Position numbers and translations under genes: made by a program. Shown here piece by piece: positions 25,496-34,439 of a stretch of 64,000 nt of DNA (position 1 is its first letter; every line of letters begins with the position of its first letter). The stretch lies in contig NZ_JHXE01000012.1 of assembly GCF_000621865.1 (NCBI RefSeq), forward strand, positions 155,017 through 219,016, written 5' to 3'. The notes beneath the pieces are model-generated. The model ran no database searches. It had not been told where the DNA came from and saw nothing but the letters and a program-made list of their open reading frames with translations. This stretch comes from Pseudobutyrivibrio sp. MD2005. GTDB lineage: Bacteria > Bacillota > Clostridia > Lachnospirales > Lachnospiraceae.

Positions 25496-25628
25496 ATCTG
25501 TCCCCTAAATTATTTTCATTTTTGCTCATTTTTATAATAACAGGTTGGTGATATTATAGCTCCAACATAAAATTTAGAAAAGAGCTTTTTTCACGTAATC
25601 AATCTTAGACGCAGGAGGTATATTTGTT

Positions 25629-26195
25629 ATGACTGACACTTCAGTAACTAAAAATGCTACTAATTCAGATAGCGTTAAACTCACTATCACCGCTGCTTTA
25701 TTTGCCGCTCTAACTTGTATTGGAACAATGATAATTAAAATTCCAACGCCAACACTTGGGTATATACATCCTGGCGATGGCTTCGTTTTGTTATCTGGAC
25801 TTTTGCTTGGACCTCTATGGGGTGGTCTTGCTGCTGGCATCGGCTCAGGACTTTCAGATTTAATCGGAGGCTATTTCATATATGTGCCAGCAACCTTTAT
25901 AATCAAGGCTTTAACAGCCATCGTGGCATATTTCACTTTTAGATTTTCAAGTAAGCTACTAAAGTCAAAATCAAACATCTCAGCAATTATTTTTAGCGGT
26001 ATAATCGGGGAAGCTGTTATGATATTTGGTTATTTTATATTTGAAATATTCATGTTATCTATTGTAAATAAAACAACACTTTCTGCAGGCGTCATTGCAT
26101 CCCTCGCAGGTATTATTCCAAATATCATCCAAGGAGTATTTGGAGTAATAATATCAACAACTCTATATCCACTTTTAAATCGTTTGAGCAAATAA
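25629..26195 (+). CDS. ECF transporter S-component, probably vitamin B6 precursor type
   Basis: This 188-residue membrane protein has about five or six hydrophobic segments, with the S-component pattern ITAALFAALTCIGTMIIKIPTPTLGYIHPGDGFVLLSGLLLGPLWGGLAAGIGSGLSDLIGGYF. It gives specificity to an energy-coupling-factor transporter whose ATPases are elsewhere. The substrate is inferred as pyridoxine or a relative, because a MocR-type gene is divergent; PdxU2 and HMP transporters share this fold. AGGAGG lies just before the ATG at 25629. Confidence 0.8.
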   Translation: MTDTSVTKNATNSDSVKLTITAALFAALTCIGTMIIKIPTPTLGYIHPGDGFVLLSGLLLGPLWGGLAAGIGSGLSDLIGGYFIYVPATFIIKALTAIVAYFTFRFSSKLLKSKSNISAIIFSGIIGEAVMIFGYFIFEIFMLSIVNKTTLSAGVIASLAGIIPNIIQGVFGVIISTTLYPLLNRLSK

Positions 26196-26198
26196 AAT

Positions 26199-26237
26199 AG
26201 CCCCTGACAGTTGTCAATTAAGCAACTATCAGGGGCT
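26199..26237. terminator. Bidirectional terminator between convergent genes
   Basis: A 15-bp stem with one mismatch (AGCCCCTGACAGTTG and complement) and a 9-nt loop, flanked by A/T tracts on both sides, lies between the ECF S-component and the membrane-protein gene ending at 26250. It serves both. Confidence 0.85.
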
Positions 26238-26249
26238 TTATATTTTATA

Positions 26250-27179
26250 TTAGTTAATCTGATATGAATTATATGCAACCTTCTTAGACTTGATTACATT
26301 GATAATCATAGGAACAGCTCCTAATGCTGTAAATAAATATACAAGTAAAAGTGAGCCAATGAAATCAGATGTAACTCCTGCGCCATCTATTAATGCACTA
26401 AAGTTCTGGAATACCTCTGCAAATGACCAACCAACCTCTTTTGAAATTGTGATTGTCCAATCAATCTTTTCAGCCAAATATGTCATAACAACCATGAAGA
26501 TGCAGCAAACAACAATGCCCTTTGTGCTGAGCTTCTTTGCCATGAACTCGTATCCCTTTACAGTACATACACCCATTACAATACCAGAGACAACTGAAAC
26601 ATATCCCATCTGACCAATAATGATGATTGCAATAAGGCCAATTAATGCGCCAAGAAATGCACCAACAATACCGCCAATAAAGTTCTCATTTGTGTTGCTC
26701 ATCTCAACCTCAGCCTGCTGTAATGACTGGCTGATATTTGTGTAGCAATCTCCACATAAGAATGATACACCACCACCAATGTAGTAGCTTCCGATATTTG
26801 AAACTGGCTTACCACAGCCTTCACATACATCTTCAAATCCGTTTAATCTAAATGCATCTGTCATTCCCTTGATTGCGGAAATAAGATTCTCAATTACCTT
26901 CTTAGATGTCATTCCAGTAACATTTGCTACGACATTGTTCTTCTGAACTGCAAGAGCAGAAATACCAGGGATTGACTTCTTCATATTCTTGAGAAGATCC
27001 TTTTCAGGGAACTGTCCGTTCTTTCTTACTGAGGCATATACTGTGTAAAAATTGCCTGTGTAGATAGCATATAAATGATATCCGTTATATTGTCCTAAAA
27101 GTGCACCAACATTCTCGTCGCAACGTAATCCGGTCTCTGCTGATACTGCTTCAAAGACTTTTTTTATAGTGCCGTTCAT
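26250..27179 (-). CDS. Zinc-ribbon-containing membrane protein of unknown function
   Basis: This 309-residue protein has an N-terminal soluble domain, a CxxC...CxxC pair (CEGCGKP, CGDCYTN, about residues 118-144) suggesting a zinc ribbon, and then four hydrophobic segments from about 165 on (VGAFLGALIGLIAIIIIG, VVCCIFMVVMTYLAEKI, LLLVYLFTALGAVPMII). I recognise it as a recurrent Firmicute membrane-protein layout but cannot assign a function. It is monocistronic between terminators at 26199 and 27281. Confidence 0.8.
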   Translation of the reverse strand: MNGTIKKVFEAVSAETGLRCDENVGALLGQYNGYHLYAIYTGNFYTVYASVRKNGQFPEKDLLKNMKKSIPGISALAVQKNNVVANVTGMTSKKVIENLISAIKGMTDAFRLNGFEDVCEGCGKPVSNIGSYYIGGGVSFLCGDCYTNISQSLQQAEVEMSNTNENFIGGIVGAFLGALIGLIAIIIIGQMGYVSVVSGIVMGVCTVKGYEFMAKKLSTKGIVVCCIFMVVMTYLAEKIDWTITISKEVGWSFAEVFQNFSALIDGAGVTSDFIGSLLLVYLFTALGAVPMIINVIKSKKVAYNSYQIN

Positions 27180-27280
27180 ATATTTTCTCCTTTTTCTTAA
27201 AATCCTTACATATAATAATTATTATTTTTGTGATTGTCAATAGGTATTCAATTAATACTTTATTTTATTTTTATGTGGCA

Positions 27281-27317
27281 AAAAAAAAGCTTGCTTTCCC
27301 AATGAAAGCAAGCTTTT
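27281..27317 (-). terminator. Terminator of the lysozyme gene
   Basis: AAGCTTGCTTTC/GAAAGCAAGCTT forms a 12-bp stem with a 5-nt loop, followed on the minus strand by a long T-tract, 10 bp after the gene's stop codon. Confidence 0.93.
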
Positions 27318-27326
27318 TAGCATTTT

Positions 27327-28970
27327 CTATTTTGTAGCAGCAGGTGCTGGAGCAACAGCGATTACCATTCCGCTTTCATCAGTTTGATACAAATTAGTAC
27401 CAACCTGAATTACCTGATTAACTACAAGCTTTCCATCAGCTCCGAAGAGGAAGTCACCTGCGCCAATCTTAACTGTCTGGCCTGCAATAAGCTTTCCATC
27501 AGCTCCTGCGTAATATACACCTTCCTTAGTCTGAACAAGACCTGTCATCATAGCACCGTCTGTTCCAAAGAAGTATGTAGCATCACCGATTGTCTGCATT
27601 CCTGTGAGCATCTTTCCATCTGCTCCGAAGTCATATGTAACGCCATTGACATTAACAACACCAACCTGCATCTGGCCTGCTTCGTTGAAGTAATATACAG
27701 CGCCATCGATTGTTGCCAATCCTGTTACTCTATGAGCATCCTTTGGATCTAAGTAGTATGTGCCAGTAGCATCTGTCCACCAGCCTCTATACATCTTACC
27801 ACCATCGTTTGGATTGAACATGTATGTCACACCATCGATATCAACCCATCCAACCTGCAAGAAACCTTGCTCGTTGAAATAATACATATCCTTATCGATA
27901 ACACAAAGACCAACTAACATATGTCCATCTGTTGTGTCTAAGTAACGAGTACCAACTGTTGGATCTGTCCACCAACCTGTATATAACTTACCATTATCAG
28001 CTGGGTTAAATAAGAATGTATATCCGCCAAGCTCTAACCATCCAGTCTGTAACTGTGCTGCTTCGTTGAAGTAGTAGATACCACCATCAATTGTGCTAAG
28101 TCCTGTAGCTGCTGCAGCTGTGCCTGGTGTGAAGTAATATGCTCCAGTCTCATCTGAGTACCAGCCATATGTAACAATACCTGTAGCAGGATCAGTGTGA
28201 TACTTTGTACCAGCTACATCTACCCAACCGAACTGTTTACGGAAATTGTTAAAGAAATATGCATTTCCACCACCCAGGTCAAGCACGCCTGCCTGTGGAA
28301 TAAATGCTGTATAATCCTTTGCTGCAAGGTTAACATCTACTCTACCATTGATACCTGCAACAGATCCGCTAGAAGAATACTGCCAAATTGCCCAACCAGC
28401 AATGTCATTGTGATCTGAGTATTGTGCAATCCACTTGTCGTATGCTAATGCAGATGTGAAATGTGATTTATAGAAATTTGTGTATGTGTAAAGCATTGGA
28501 GTGTATCCAGCTGATGAAATAACACCACAGAAGGCATTTGCCATTGCTGTACATGTATTTGCATCAAGACCCTTTTGAACACTGTCCTCTATATCAAAAG
28601 CTACTGGGAAATTGATATTGTATGGCTCAATCCACTTTAAAACCAATTCAGCTTCCTGAGCTGCTGCCTCAACGCTAGTAGCGTATGAGTAAATATAAAC
28701 ACCAGTACGAATACCTGCAGCCTGAGCGCCCTGAACGTTTGCTGCGAAATATGGATCCACACCGCTCTTTGTACTACCAACCTTGATGAAAGCGTATGAA
28801 ACACCTGACTGTGCAACTGCGCCCCAATTGATGGCCCCCTGATACTTTGATACGTCAATACCCTGTGCGCCTGCAGCCTTAGCAGTGACAGATACTGACA
28901 AAGTCATGCACACTGCTAACATTAAAGCAGCTACAGACTTGACAAACTTTGTAGCTTTTAATTTTTTCAC
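27327..28970 (-). CDS. Secreted GH25 lysozyme with cell-wall-binding repeats
   Basis: This ~547-residue secreted hydrolase starts at a GTG (28970) with AGGAGG 9 nt upstream; an earlier ATG would precede the ribosome site. A signal peptide ends AKAAG. The GH25 muramidase domain begins GIDVSKYQGAINW and carries FDIED, the catalytic acidic pair. The C-terminal ~300 residues are about 13 choline-binding-type repeats (GWVDIDGVTYMFNPNDG and similar, with GWW/YYFNE motifs). It would cut peptidoglycan between MurNAc and GlcNAc while bound to wall polymer, in cell division, remodelling or attack on other cells. Confidence 0.9.
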   Translation of the reverse strand: MKKLKATKFVKSVAALMLAVCMTLSVSVTAKAAGAQGIDVSKYQGAINWGAVAQSGVSYAFIKVGSTKSGVDPYFAANVQGAQAAGIRTGVYIYSYATSVEAAAQEAELVLKWIEPYNINFPVAFDIEDSVQKGLDANTCTAMANAFCGVISSAGYTPMLYTYTNFYKSHFTSALAYDKWIAQYSDHNDIAGWAIWQYSSSGSVAGINGRVDVNLAAKDYTAFIPQAGVLDLGGGNAYFFNNFRKQFGWVDVAGTKYHTDPATGIVTYGWYSDETGAYYFTPGTAAAATGLSTIDGGIYYFNEAAQLQTGWLELGGYTFLFNPADNGKLYTGWWTDPTVGTRYLDTTDGHMLVGLCVIDKDMYYFNEQGFLQVGWVDIDGVTYMFNPNDGGKMYRGWWTDATGTYYLDPKDAHRVTGLATIDGAVYYFNEAGQMQVGVVNVNGVTYDFGADGKMLTGMQTIGDATYFFGTDGAMMTGLVQTKEGVYYAGADGKLIAGQTVKIGAGDFLFGADGKLVVNQVIQVGTNLYQTDESGMVIAVAPAPAATK

Positions 28971-29050
28971 TTCGCTATACCTCCTAATAATCCTAATTTT
29001 AATTTTATAATAAGCCGATACCAAGGTCAATAAACCTCAGCAGTTTTATA

Positions 29051-29257
29051 CTACATTTGGTGTCTAACCACCTTATATTCATCGCCATTAACAAAATATG
29101 GACAATCCTTATAATGCCCCGTCACTAATCTGACATAGTCATCCTCGTCCATATCCATCTCGCAGTAATACTGCTCATCTTCTTCGTCCCAGACAAAATT
29201 GTTGCAATACTCACATGCAACTCCACTGGATTTTTTTACCTTACTATTACCAGCCAT
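29051..29257 (-). CDS. DUF6472 small cysteine-rich protein
   Basis: This 68-residue protein has CEYCNNFVWDEEDEQYYCEMDMDEDDY and a later CPYF, a four-cysteine pattern of DUF6472, a small family common in Lachnospiraceae. Four cysteines in C-x2-C...C...C spacing suggest a metal site. The start overlaps the next upstream gene by 7-22 nt depending on the start chosen. Function unknown. Confidence 0.8.
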   Translation of the reverse strand: MAGNSKVKKSSGVACEYCNNFVWDEEDEQYYCEMDMDEDDYVRLVTGHYKDCPYFVNGDEYKVVRHQM

Positions 29258-29421
29258 CTAATAAAACCTCCAACAAGCACAGCACAAAGAATTGTGCCAA
29301 GCATTATTGCATACATATACTCCTGATGCTTCTTGCCCCATGCAGAATTCATAACCCCCATGTAAAGCCCTAAGCCAACAAGAATTGCTATTACATTAAT
29401 AAGCATATTAACTGTATCCAT
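29236..29421 (-). CDS. Small membrane protein
   Basis: This 61-residue protein has two hydrophobic helices (VNMLINVIAILVGLGLYMGVM, YMYAIMLGTILCAVLVGGFIRWLVIV). ATG 29421 is preferred with AGAGG 6 nt upstream; a TTG two codons earlier overlaps the site. It is translationally coupled to the DUF6472 gene and preceded by the small-multidrug-export-like gene. No function is known to me. Confidence 0.75.
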   Translation of the reverse strand: MDTVNMLINVIAILVGLGLYMGVMNSAWGKKHQEYMYAIMLGTILCAVLVGGFIRWLVIVR

Positions 29422-29434
29422 ATACAACCTCTAT

Positions 29435-29905
29435 TTAGAATAAGCTAGCAATAAGTGTAATAATCTTGGTGCCTGCACCCATGATAACACCTGCAAGAAC
29501 AACACCTGCCATAGTAGCCTTAACACTTCTCTTGAAATCCATATCTAGAATAGATGCTGCAAGTGTCCCTGTCCATGCACCTGTACCAGGTACTGGGATA
29601 CCTACAAATAAGAAAAGCGCAATGTAAAGACCATTTCCTGCCTTTTCCTTAAGCTTTTCTCCACCCTTATGTCCTTTTTCAAGACAGAAAGTGAAGAACT
29701 TTCCAATAACTGGCTTATCCTTTCCCCACTCAAGAACCTTTCTTGCAAAGAAAAAGATAAATGGCATTGGAAGCATGTTACCAATAATTGCAATAATATA
29801 GCTCTGTAAAAGGGGCATATTATTTATAACCGCATAAGGAATAGCTCCTCTAAGCTCAACTAATGGTACCATTGAAATCAAAAACACTATTACGAAATTT
29901 AACAT
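29435..29905 (-). CDS. Small multidrug export family membrane protein (PF06695-type)
   Basis: This 156-residue membrane protein begins FVIVFLISMVPLVELRGAIPYAV, a phosphate-like loop characteristic of the Sm_multidrug_ex family, then GNMLPMPFIFFFARKVLEWGKD, LFVGIPVPGTGAWTGTLAASI and a C-terminal helix. The family name comes from weak early evidence; a real substrate is unknown. It is 3 nt downstream of hisC and likely co-transcribed. Confidence 0.83.
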   Translation of the reverse strand: MLNFVIVFLISMVPLVELRGAIPYAVINNMPLLQSYIIAIIGNMLPMPFIFFFARKVLEWGKDKPVIGKFFTFCLEKGHKGGEKLKEKAGNGLYIALFLFVGIPVPGTGAWTGTLAASILDMDFKRSVKATMAGVVLAGVIMGAGTKIITLIASLF

Positions 29906-29908
29906 TTA

Positions 29909-30973
29909 TTATTTATACTCCTTTAAAATACTATCTAATTCATTAATAAATATCTGCATCTCCTCATCAGTTCCGATGCTAATGCGCAGATAATCAGCTA
30001 TGCGCTCAGGCTTCGAAAAATGTCTAACATAAATGCCACGCGCCTTAAGCTGCTCAAATATATATGTAGCTTCTACTGATTCATGCTTTGCAAAAATAAA
30101 ATTGCTCTTTGAATCAGGGAATGTAAAGCCTAGCTCTGTAAGCTTTTGCTTTGTCCACTCTCTTGTATTTACTACATCTACAAGTCTTGCTTTAAAGTAC
30201 TCATCATCCTCAATTGAGGCAACTCCAGTTGCAAGGGTAATGCAATCCATAGTATATGAATTAAATGAAAACTTGCAATCTGATAAGAATTTAATAAGTT
30301 CCTTAGAACCAACAGCATATCCAATTCTATTTCCAGCCATGGCTCTAGATTTAGAGAATGTCCTAACCACTAAAACATTATCGTATTTACGAACAAGTTC
30401 TATGCAAGAATCTGCTCCAAAATCCACATAGGCCTCATCGATTATAATGACACACTCTGGGTGGGCCTTTATGATATTCTCAAAAAACTCGACTGGCTCT
30501 GCTATTCCCGTTGGTGCATTAGGGTTTGGTATTACAATACCTCCACAAGGCTCTTTGTAATCCTCTGATAGAATTTTGAAATTAGAATCCAATGCTTTTG
30601 TGGTATAAGGTATTCTAAACAAATCAGCCCATACATCATAAAATGAATATGTAATATCAGGGAAAAAGACAGGCTCCTTTGAATTAAAAAATGTAAGAAA
30701 GCTCATAGCAAGTACATCATCTGAGCCAACTCCTACAAAAACATTTTCCTCATCAAATCCATGATATTTTGCAATAGCTGAAATAAGCACACTGCAATTT
30801 GGGTCTGGGTACTTTCTCAGTAAATCTACCTTAAACTCTGATATAGCTTTACCCACCAAAGGACTTGGTGGGTATGGATTTTCATTTGTATTGAGCTTTA
30901 TTACTTTTGTCTTTGGCTGCTCGCCTGGAGTGTAAGGTACTACTGTTCTAACATTATTCTTCCAACTCGTCAT
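29909..30973 (-). CDS. hisC: Histidinol-phosphate aminotransferase
   Basis: This 354-residue class I/II aminotransferase starts VRTVVPYTPGEQPK...IKLNTNENPYPPSP, the HisC hallmark, and has the PLP lysine in RTFSKSRAMAGNRIGYAVG with the aspartate in IDEAYVDFG. It converts histidinol phosphate and 2-oxoglutarate in histidine synthesis. No other his gene is nearby, so the enzyme may be a stray his gene or a broad aromatic aminotransferase. Confidence 0.88.
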   Translation of the reverse strand: MTSWKNNVRTVVPYTPGEQPKTKVIKLNTNENPYPPSPLVGKAISEFKVDLLRKYPDPNCSVLISAIAKYHGFDEENVFVGVGSDDVLAMSFLTFFNSKEPVFFPDITYSFYDVWADLFRIPYTTKALDSNFKILSEDYKEPCGGIVIPNPNAPTGIAEPVEFFENIIKAHPECVIIIDEAYVDFGADSCIELVRKYDNVLVVRTFSKSRAMAGNRIGYAVGSKELIKFLSDCKFSFNSYTMDCITLATGVASIEDDEYFKARLVDVVNTREWTKQKLTELGFTFPDSKSNFIFAKHESVEATYIFEQLKARGIYVRHFSKPERIADYLRISIGTDEEMQIFINELDSILKEYK

Positions 30974-30993
30974 TATTTTTTCCTCACAAAATG

Positions 30994-32721
30994 CTATTGT
31001 TGAACAGTTCCATCAGTAACTGTCGGATCGACAGTTGCTGGATCTATAGCTGCAGGGTCTTCAGCTGGCAAAATACCATCTGCTATTGCCTGCTGCTTTA
31101 ATGCTTGAAGTGTTAACTCCGCATTAACAAGCTGATCATAGTTTGTAACTAATGCCTTTTGCTCCTCTGAAAGTGCCTCGTAAGCTGCTCTTGCTGCTGC
31201 AATCTGAGGTTCAGATTCAAGTGTTACAGTTTCTATCTCTGAAATCAGGTCAATAACATTAACCTGAGGATTTGACATAACGTAGTTCTGCTCCTCTGTG
31301 TCACCAGTATAGAACACTAAAACTGGCCATCCGGCGTCAACTATATTGTATATTTCTTCTGCTGCAGAAAGTGGTAGGTTAACACAGCCATGGCTACCAC
31401 TGTTTTTATAAATAGTGCCGCCAAAGCTTGAACGCCATGTAGCATCATGCAAACCTTCACCCATATTAAAAGGCATCCAGAAGTTAACATGTGATTCGTA
31501 ATTATCGCCTCTAAGTGTGGCATCTTTTTGCTTGTATGCAATAGGATAAACACCAGTATGAGTGCCGTGGTTATTTGAAATCTTTCCAGAAACGCAAGGA
31601 GTATCAAATACCATCTCGCCATCCTTATATACATATACATGCTGCTCTGTAAGATTTACCTCAACGTATGAATTGCCGTAATCATGCTCACCATGGCTTG
31701 TTCCGTAGTAAAGGTAAGTGAAATCACGAGTGACATCTTCACCACCTTCAAGATCAGCGATTATAGCATCTATCTCACCTTCGTAAGCAATTCTCCATCC
31801 AAAAGAACCTGCTGGAACCTCAATGCTTTCACCTGAAGTTGTAGTGAATTCCTTTTTCTTGCCATAAGTGTTGTATTTATCACCCATGGTATTTACAAAT
31901 TCTCCGATGGCATCACGATCAAATGAGACTTTAAAATCGTCATCTACTTTAAACCAAGTAGCCTTTGTTGCAGCTGGTATCTCCTCTTTGAAGCCCTCAC
32001 CTAAATCATAATGAATATCTGTATCCATGTAGTCATTAAGCTTTTTAAGAGCTGCCTTGATATTATCATCATCAGCCTTAACATCTGGCTTATTGTAACA
32101 AGTGCCATCAGATAGATTGATTACAGTCTGAAGATTTTCAACAGCGTAGATGATTGCTTCCTCTACACCCTCTTCATCAATTCTATCGCCATAAACTTCA
32201 TCTACGATGTAGAATTTTTCTCCATCAAAATCGATATATGCATCCTTTGATTCTTTTGTAGATTTTTGATGACTGAAATCCAAGCTTGATGCAACTGCCT
32301 TTACCTTTGCGCTATCATATGCATTTCCAGTGGCAGTGTAGTATTCAGCTGGGAAAAATAATCGTACAACCCAGTTAAATCCTGTCTGTGTATCAAGAAT
32401 GTCCTGAACCTGAGAAGCATCATAATTAACACCCACACCAAGATCGCTAGAGCTGACCTCATTTATGACATTGTTATCTGCATCAATAAAAGATATTGTG
32501 TATTTATCTGCACTATTAACTATCTTTTCGTAAGTGGCTTCGGCGCCCTTAAATGATGCTCCAACACCATTTACCTTACTTCTGATGTAAAAATGGCTTC
32601 TGAAAAATAAGCTTCCCAACAAATAAACAATCAAAATAATACCCAGAATAATACCGAGCTTTGCATATTGTATTTGTCTATCAAAAAGAGAACTTTTGAA
32701 TTTTTTCTTTTTCTTGCTCAT
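30994..32721 (-). CDS. L,D-transpeptidase (YkuD domain) with peptidoglycan-binding region
   Basis: This 575-residue envelope enzyme has an N-terminal membrane anchor (about 23-44), a large extracellular peptidoglycan-binding-type-4 region, and a YkuD catalytic domain from about 355. The catalytic segment carries an upstream His (GLHDATWR) and SGSHGCVNLPLSAAEEIY, where the nucleophilic Cys lies in SHGCVN. It makes 3->3 cross-links or anchors proteins in peptidoglycan. A ~95-residue Ala/Glu-rich C-terminal tail follows the domain. Normal family proteins usually lack that tail. Confidence 0.9.
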   Translation of the reverse strand: MSKKKKKFKSSLFDRQIQYAKLGIILGIILIVYLLGSLFFRSHFYIRSKVNGVGASFKGAEATYEKIVNSADKYTISFIDADNNVINEVSSSDLGVGVNYDASQVQDILDTQTGFNWVVRLFFPAEYYTATGNAYDSAKVKAVASSLDFSHQKSTKESKDAYIDFDGEKFYIVDEVYGDRIDEEGVEEAIIYAVENLQTVINLSDGTCYNKPDVKADDDNIKAALKKLNDYMDTDIHYDLGEGFKEEIPAATKATWFKVDDDFKVSFDRDAIGEFVNTMGDKYNTYGKKKEFTTTSGESIEVPAGSFGWRIAYEGEIDAIIADLEGGEDVTRDFTYLYYGTSHGEHDYGNSYVEVNLTEQHVYVYKDGEMVFDTPCVSGKISNNHGTHTGVYPIAYKQKDATLRGDNYESHVNFWMPFNMGEGLHDATWRSSFGGTIYKNSGSHGCVNLPLSAAEEIYNIVDAGWPVLVFYTGDTEEQNYVMSNPQVNVIDLISEIETVTLESEPQIAAARAAYEALSEEQKALVTNYDQLVNAELTLQALKQQAIADGILPAEDPAAIDPATVDPTVTDGTVQQ

Positions 32722-32796
32722 GATTAATCCTTCTATCTAAACGTACGTAGAATACTCCGTTTCCTAGTTTACCGGAAATCTGAAAATAAAAACGAC

Positions 32797-32819
32797 AAAA
32801 ATTCGCCCTTTACTAAGGG
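32797..32819 (-). terminator. Weak terminator after hslO
   Basis: CCCTT-AGTA-AAGGG followed on the minus strand by CGAATTTTT lies about 10 bp after the hslO stop. The 5-bp stem makes it weak. Confidence 0.5.
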
Positions 32820-32828
32820 ATAATTTGA

Positions 32829-33698
32829 CTAATTCCTCCTAAAACTCTTTAGCTCGTCAATGCTGAACTCATAGGCTTCATTGCAGAACTGGCATTTAAC
32901 CTCAACTGGCTTGCCATCAGCAATAATACTGTCCATATCTTCTTTACCAAGTGAAGCCAGACTCTTAATAACACGTTCTCTTGAGCAATCACACTTGTAT
33001 CCTACTTCGTGTGTCTCCATGAACTGTAAATCAAGACCTGCCAATACTGTCTCAAGCATCTGCTCCGGTGTCTTTCCACTAGATAACATATCTGTAACTG
33101 ATGGAAGTGTTTTAAGATTTTCTTCAATCTGTGTAATAACTTCTTCTGGTGTAAATGGCATAAGCTGAACAATGAAGCCACCAGCGCAGCTTACTGTATT
33201 GTCTTTGTTCATAAGAACACCAAGACCTACAGAAGATGGGATTTGCTCAGAAACTGCATAATAGTATGTTAAATCCTCTGCGATTTCACCTGTCTGTAAC
33301 TCAACTGTACCTACATATGGCTCCTTAAGTCCCATGTCCTTTATTACACGCATGATACCTAAGTCTATTGCACCACCTACATCAAGCTTTCCATTCTTTG
33401 GTGGTAAATCTACTACAGAAACATTAGGGAATCCCTTTACTTCTCCTTTGCTATTAGAAGTAACTGTGATACCTTTCATCGGACCGCTTCCCTGAATCTG
33501 GAGAGTCACCAAATCGTCATCCCCCTTTAGCATTACGCCCATCATTGAACCTGCAGAAAGCATTCTTCCTAATGCCGCTGTAACAATTGGAGATGTATTG
33601 TGTCTTTCTCTGGCTTCCTCAACCATATCATGACTAGTGATGGCAAATGCTCTCACTGAGTCATTTGCTGCTGTTCCTCTTACTATATAATCTCTCAT
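32829..33698 (-). CDS. hslO: Redox-regulated chaperone Hsp33
   Basis: This 289-residue cytoplasmic holdase becomes active on oxidation. The four zinc-binding cysteines are present at Cys236/Cys238 (KCDCSRERV) and Cys269/Cys272 (KCQFCNEAY). The N-terminal domain begins DYIVRGTAANDSVRAFAI and has LGRMLSAGSMMG. The start overlaps the methyltransferase stop by 4 nt (ATGA). Hsp33 protects proteins under oxidative stress, relevant to an oxygen-sensitive anaerobe. Confidence 0.95.
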   Translation of the reverse strand: MRDYIVRGTAANDSVRAFAITSHDMVEEARERHNTSPIVTAALGRMLSAGSMMGVMLKGDDDLVTLQIQGSGPMKGITVTSNSKGEVKGFPNVSVVDLPPKNGKLDVGGAIDLGIMRVIKDMGLKEPYVGTVELQTGEIAEDLTYYYAVSEQIPSSVGLGVLMNKDNTVSCAGGFIVQLMPFTPEEVITQIEENLKTLPSVTDMLSSGKTPEQMLETVLAGLDLQFMETHEVGYKCDCSRERVIKSLASLGKEDMDSIIADGKPVEVKCQFCNEAYEFSIDELKSFRRN

Positions 33699-34438
33699 TT
33701 ACTTACCTCTCTTGCTATAAAATATAATCTATCTGAATCATCCTTTGGTGCTTCCATTGTAGCTACATCAAGCACCTCAAGAAGTTGTAACCCGCTTTGT
33801 TCTATTGCGCTCACCACTTCGTTCTTGGAAAAAGCATGCTGTAAATGCTCCTCCTCGTAACGATCAAATGTGCCTTCGTTATTAGCTTCATAAATTGTTA
33901 GATAGTAATAATTATCCTTTGTTGTTTCATCATAATCATTTTCCCAAATAAAGCTGCCCTCTTCGCGATTTTCAGCGATAGTACTGGTTCCAAGCTTTTT
34001 ATAATAGTTTTCTGTTTTGATATCGAAAATGAATAACCCCTTTGGGTCGAGATAATTATTTACAAGCTTGCATACTGTAAGAAGTTCCTCATTGTCCCTT
34101 AAATAATTGATACTATCACACACACTGACAACTGCGCCAACAGTGCCATATAGTTCGAAGGAACGCATATCCTGACATAGATAAAGGATTCCCTCGGAAT
34201 CCTCTTGCTCTTGCGCCTCCATCAGCATGTCATAAGAATTATCTATACCAATCATATCGTGACCAAAGTTTTTAAGTCTTCTAGTCATCTGACCAGTCCC
34301 ACACCCCAGGTCACAGACAATGTTCATAGGCATATTATACTTTTCAAAAAGATTTTTTATATTAGTAGCCCAAGTGTCGTATGGAATATTATCCATGTAC
34401 ATATCATAAACTGGGGCAAAACCTGTATAAGCTTCCAT
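33695..34438 (-). CDS. SAM-dependent methyltransferase (class I)
   Basis: This 247-residue enzyme has motif I VCDLGCGTGQMTRRL (about 41-55) and the following acidic GIDNSYDMLMEA, the SAM-binding loop of class I methyltransferases. It belongs to a Firmicute-wide group often beside Hsp33 genes. The ATG at 34438 with AGAGGG upstream is preferred; a longer frame would overlap the next gene by over 50 nt. Substrate unknown. It couples to hslO by a 4-nt overlap. Confidence 0.87.
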   Translation of the reverse strand: MEAYTGFAPVYDMYMDNIPYDTWATNIKNLFEKYNMPMNIVCDLGCGTGQMTRRLKNFGHDMIGIDNSYDMLMEAQEQEDSEGILYLCQDMRSFELYGTVGAVVSVCDSINYLRDNEELLTVCKLVNNYLDPKGLFIFDIKTENYYKKLGTSTIAENREEGSFIWENDYDETTKDNYYYLTIYEANNEGTFDRYEEEHLQHAFSKNEVVSAIEQSGLQLLEVLDVATMEAPKDDSDRLYFIAREVSK

Positions 34439-34439
34439 T

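Noticed and set aside
29236..29257. Frameshift joining the DUF6472 and small membrane genes
   Set aside because: The overlap has a ribosome site for each start and both proteins look complete.
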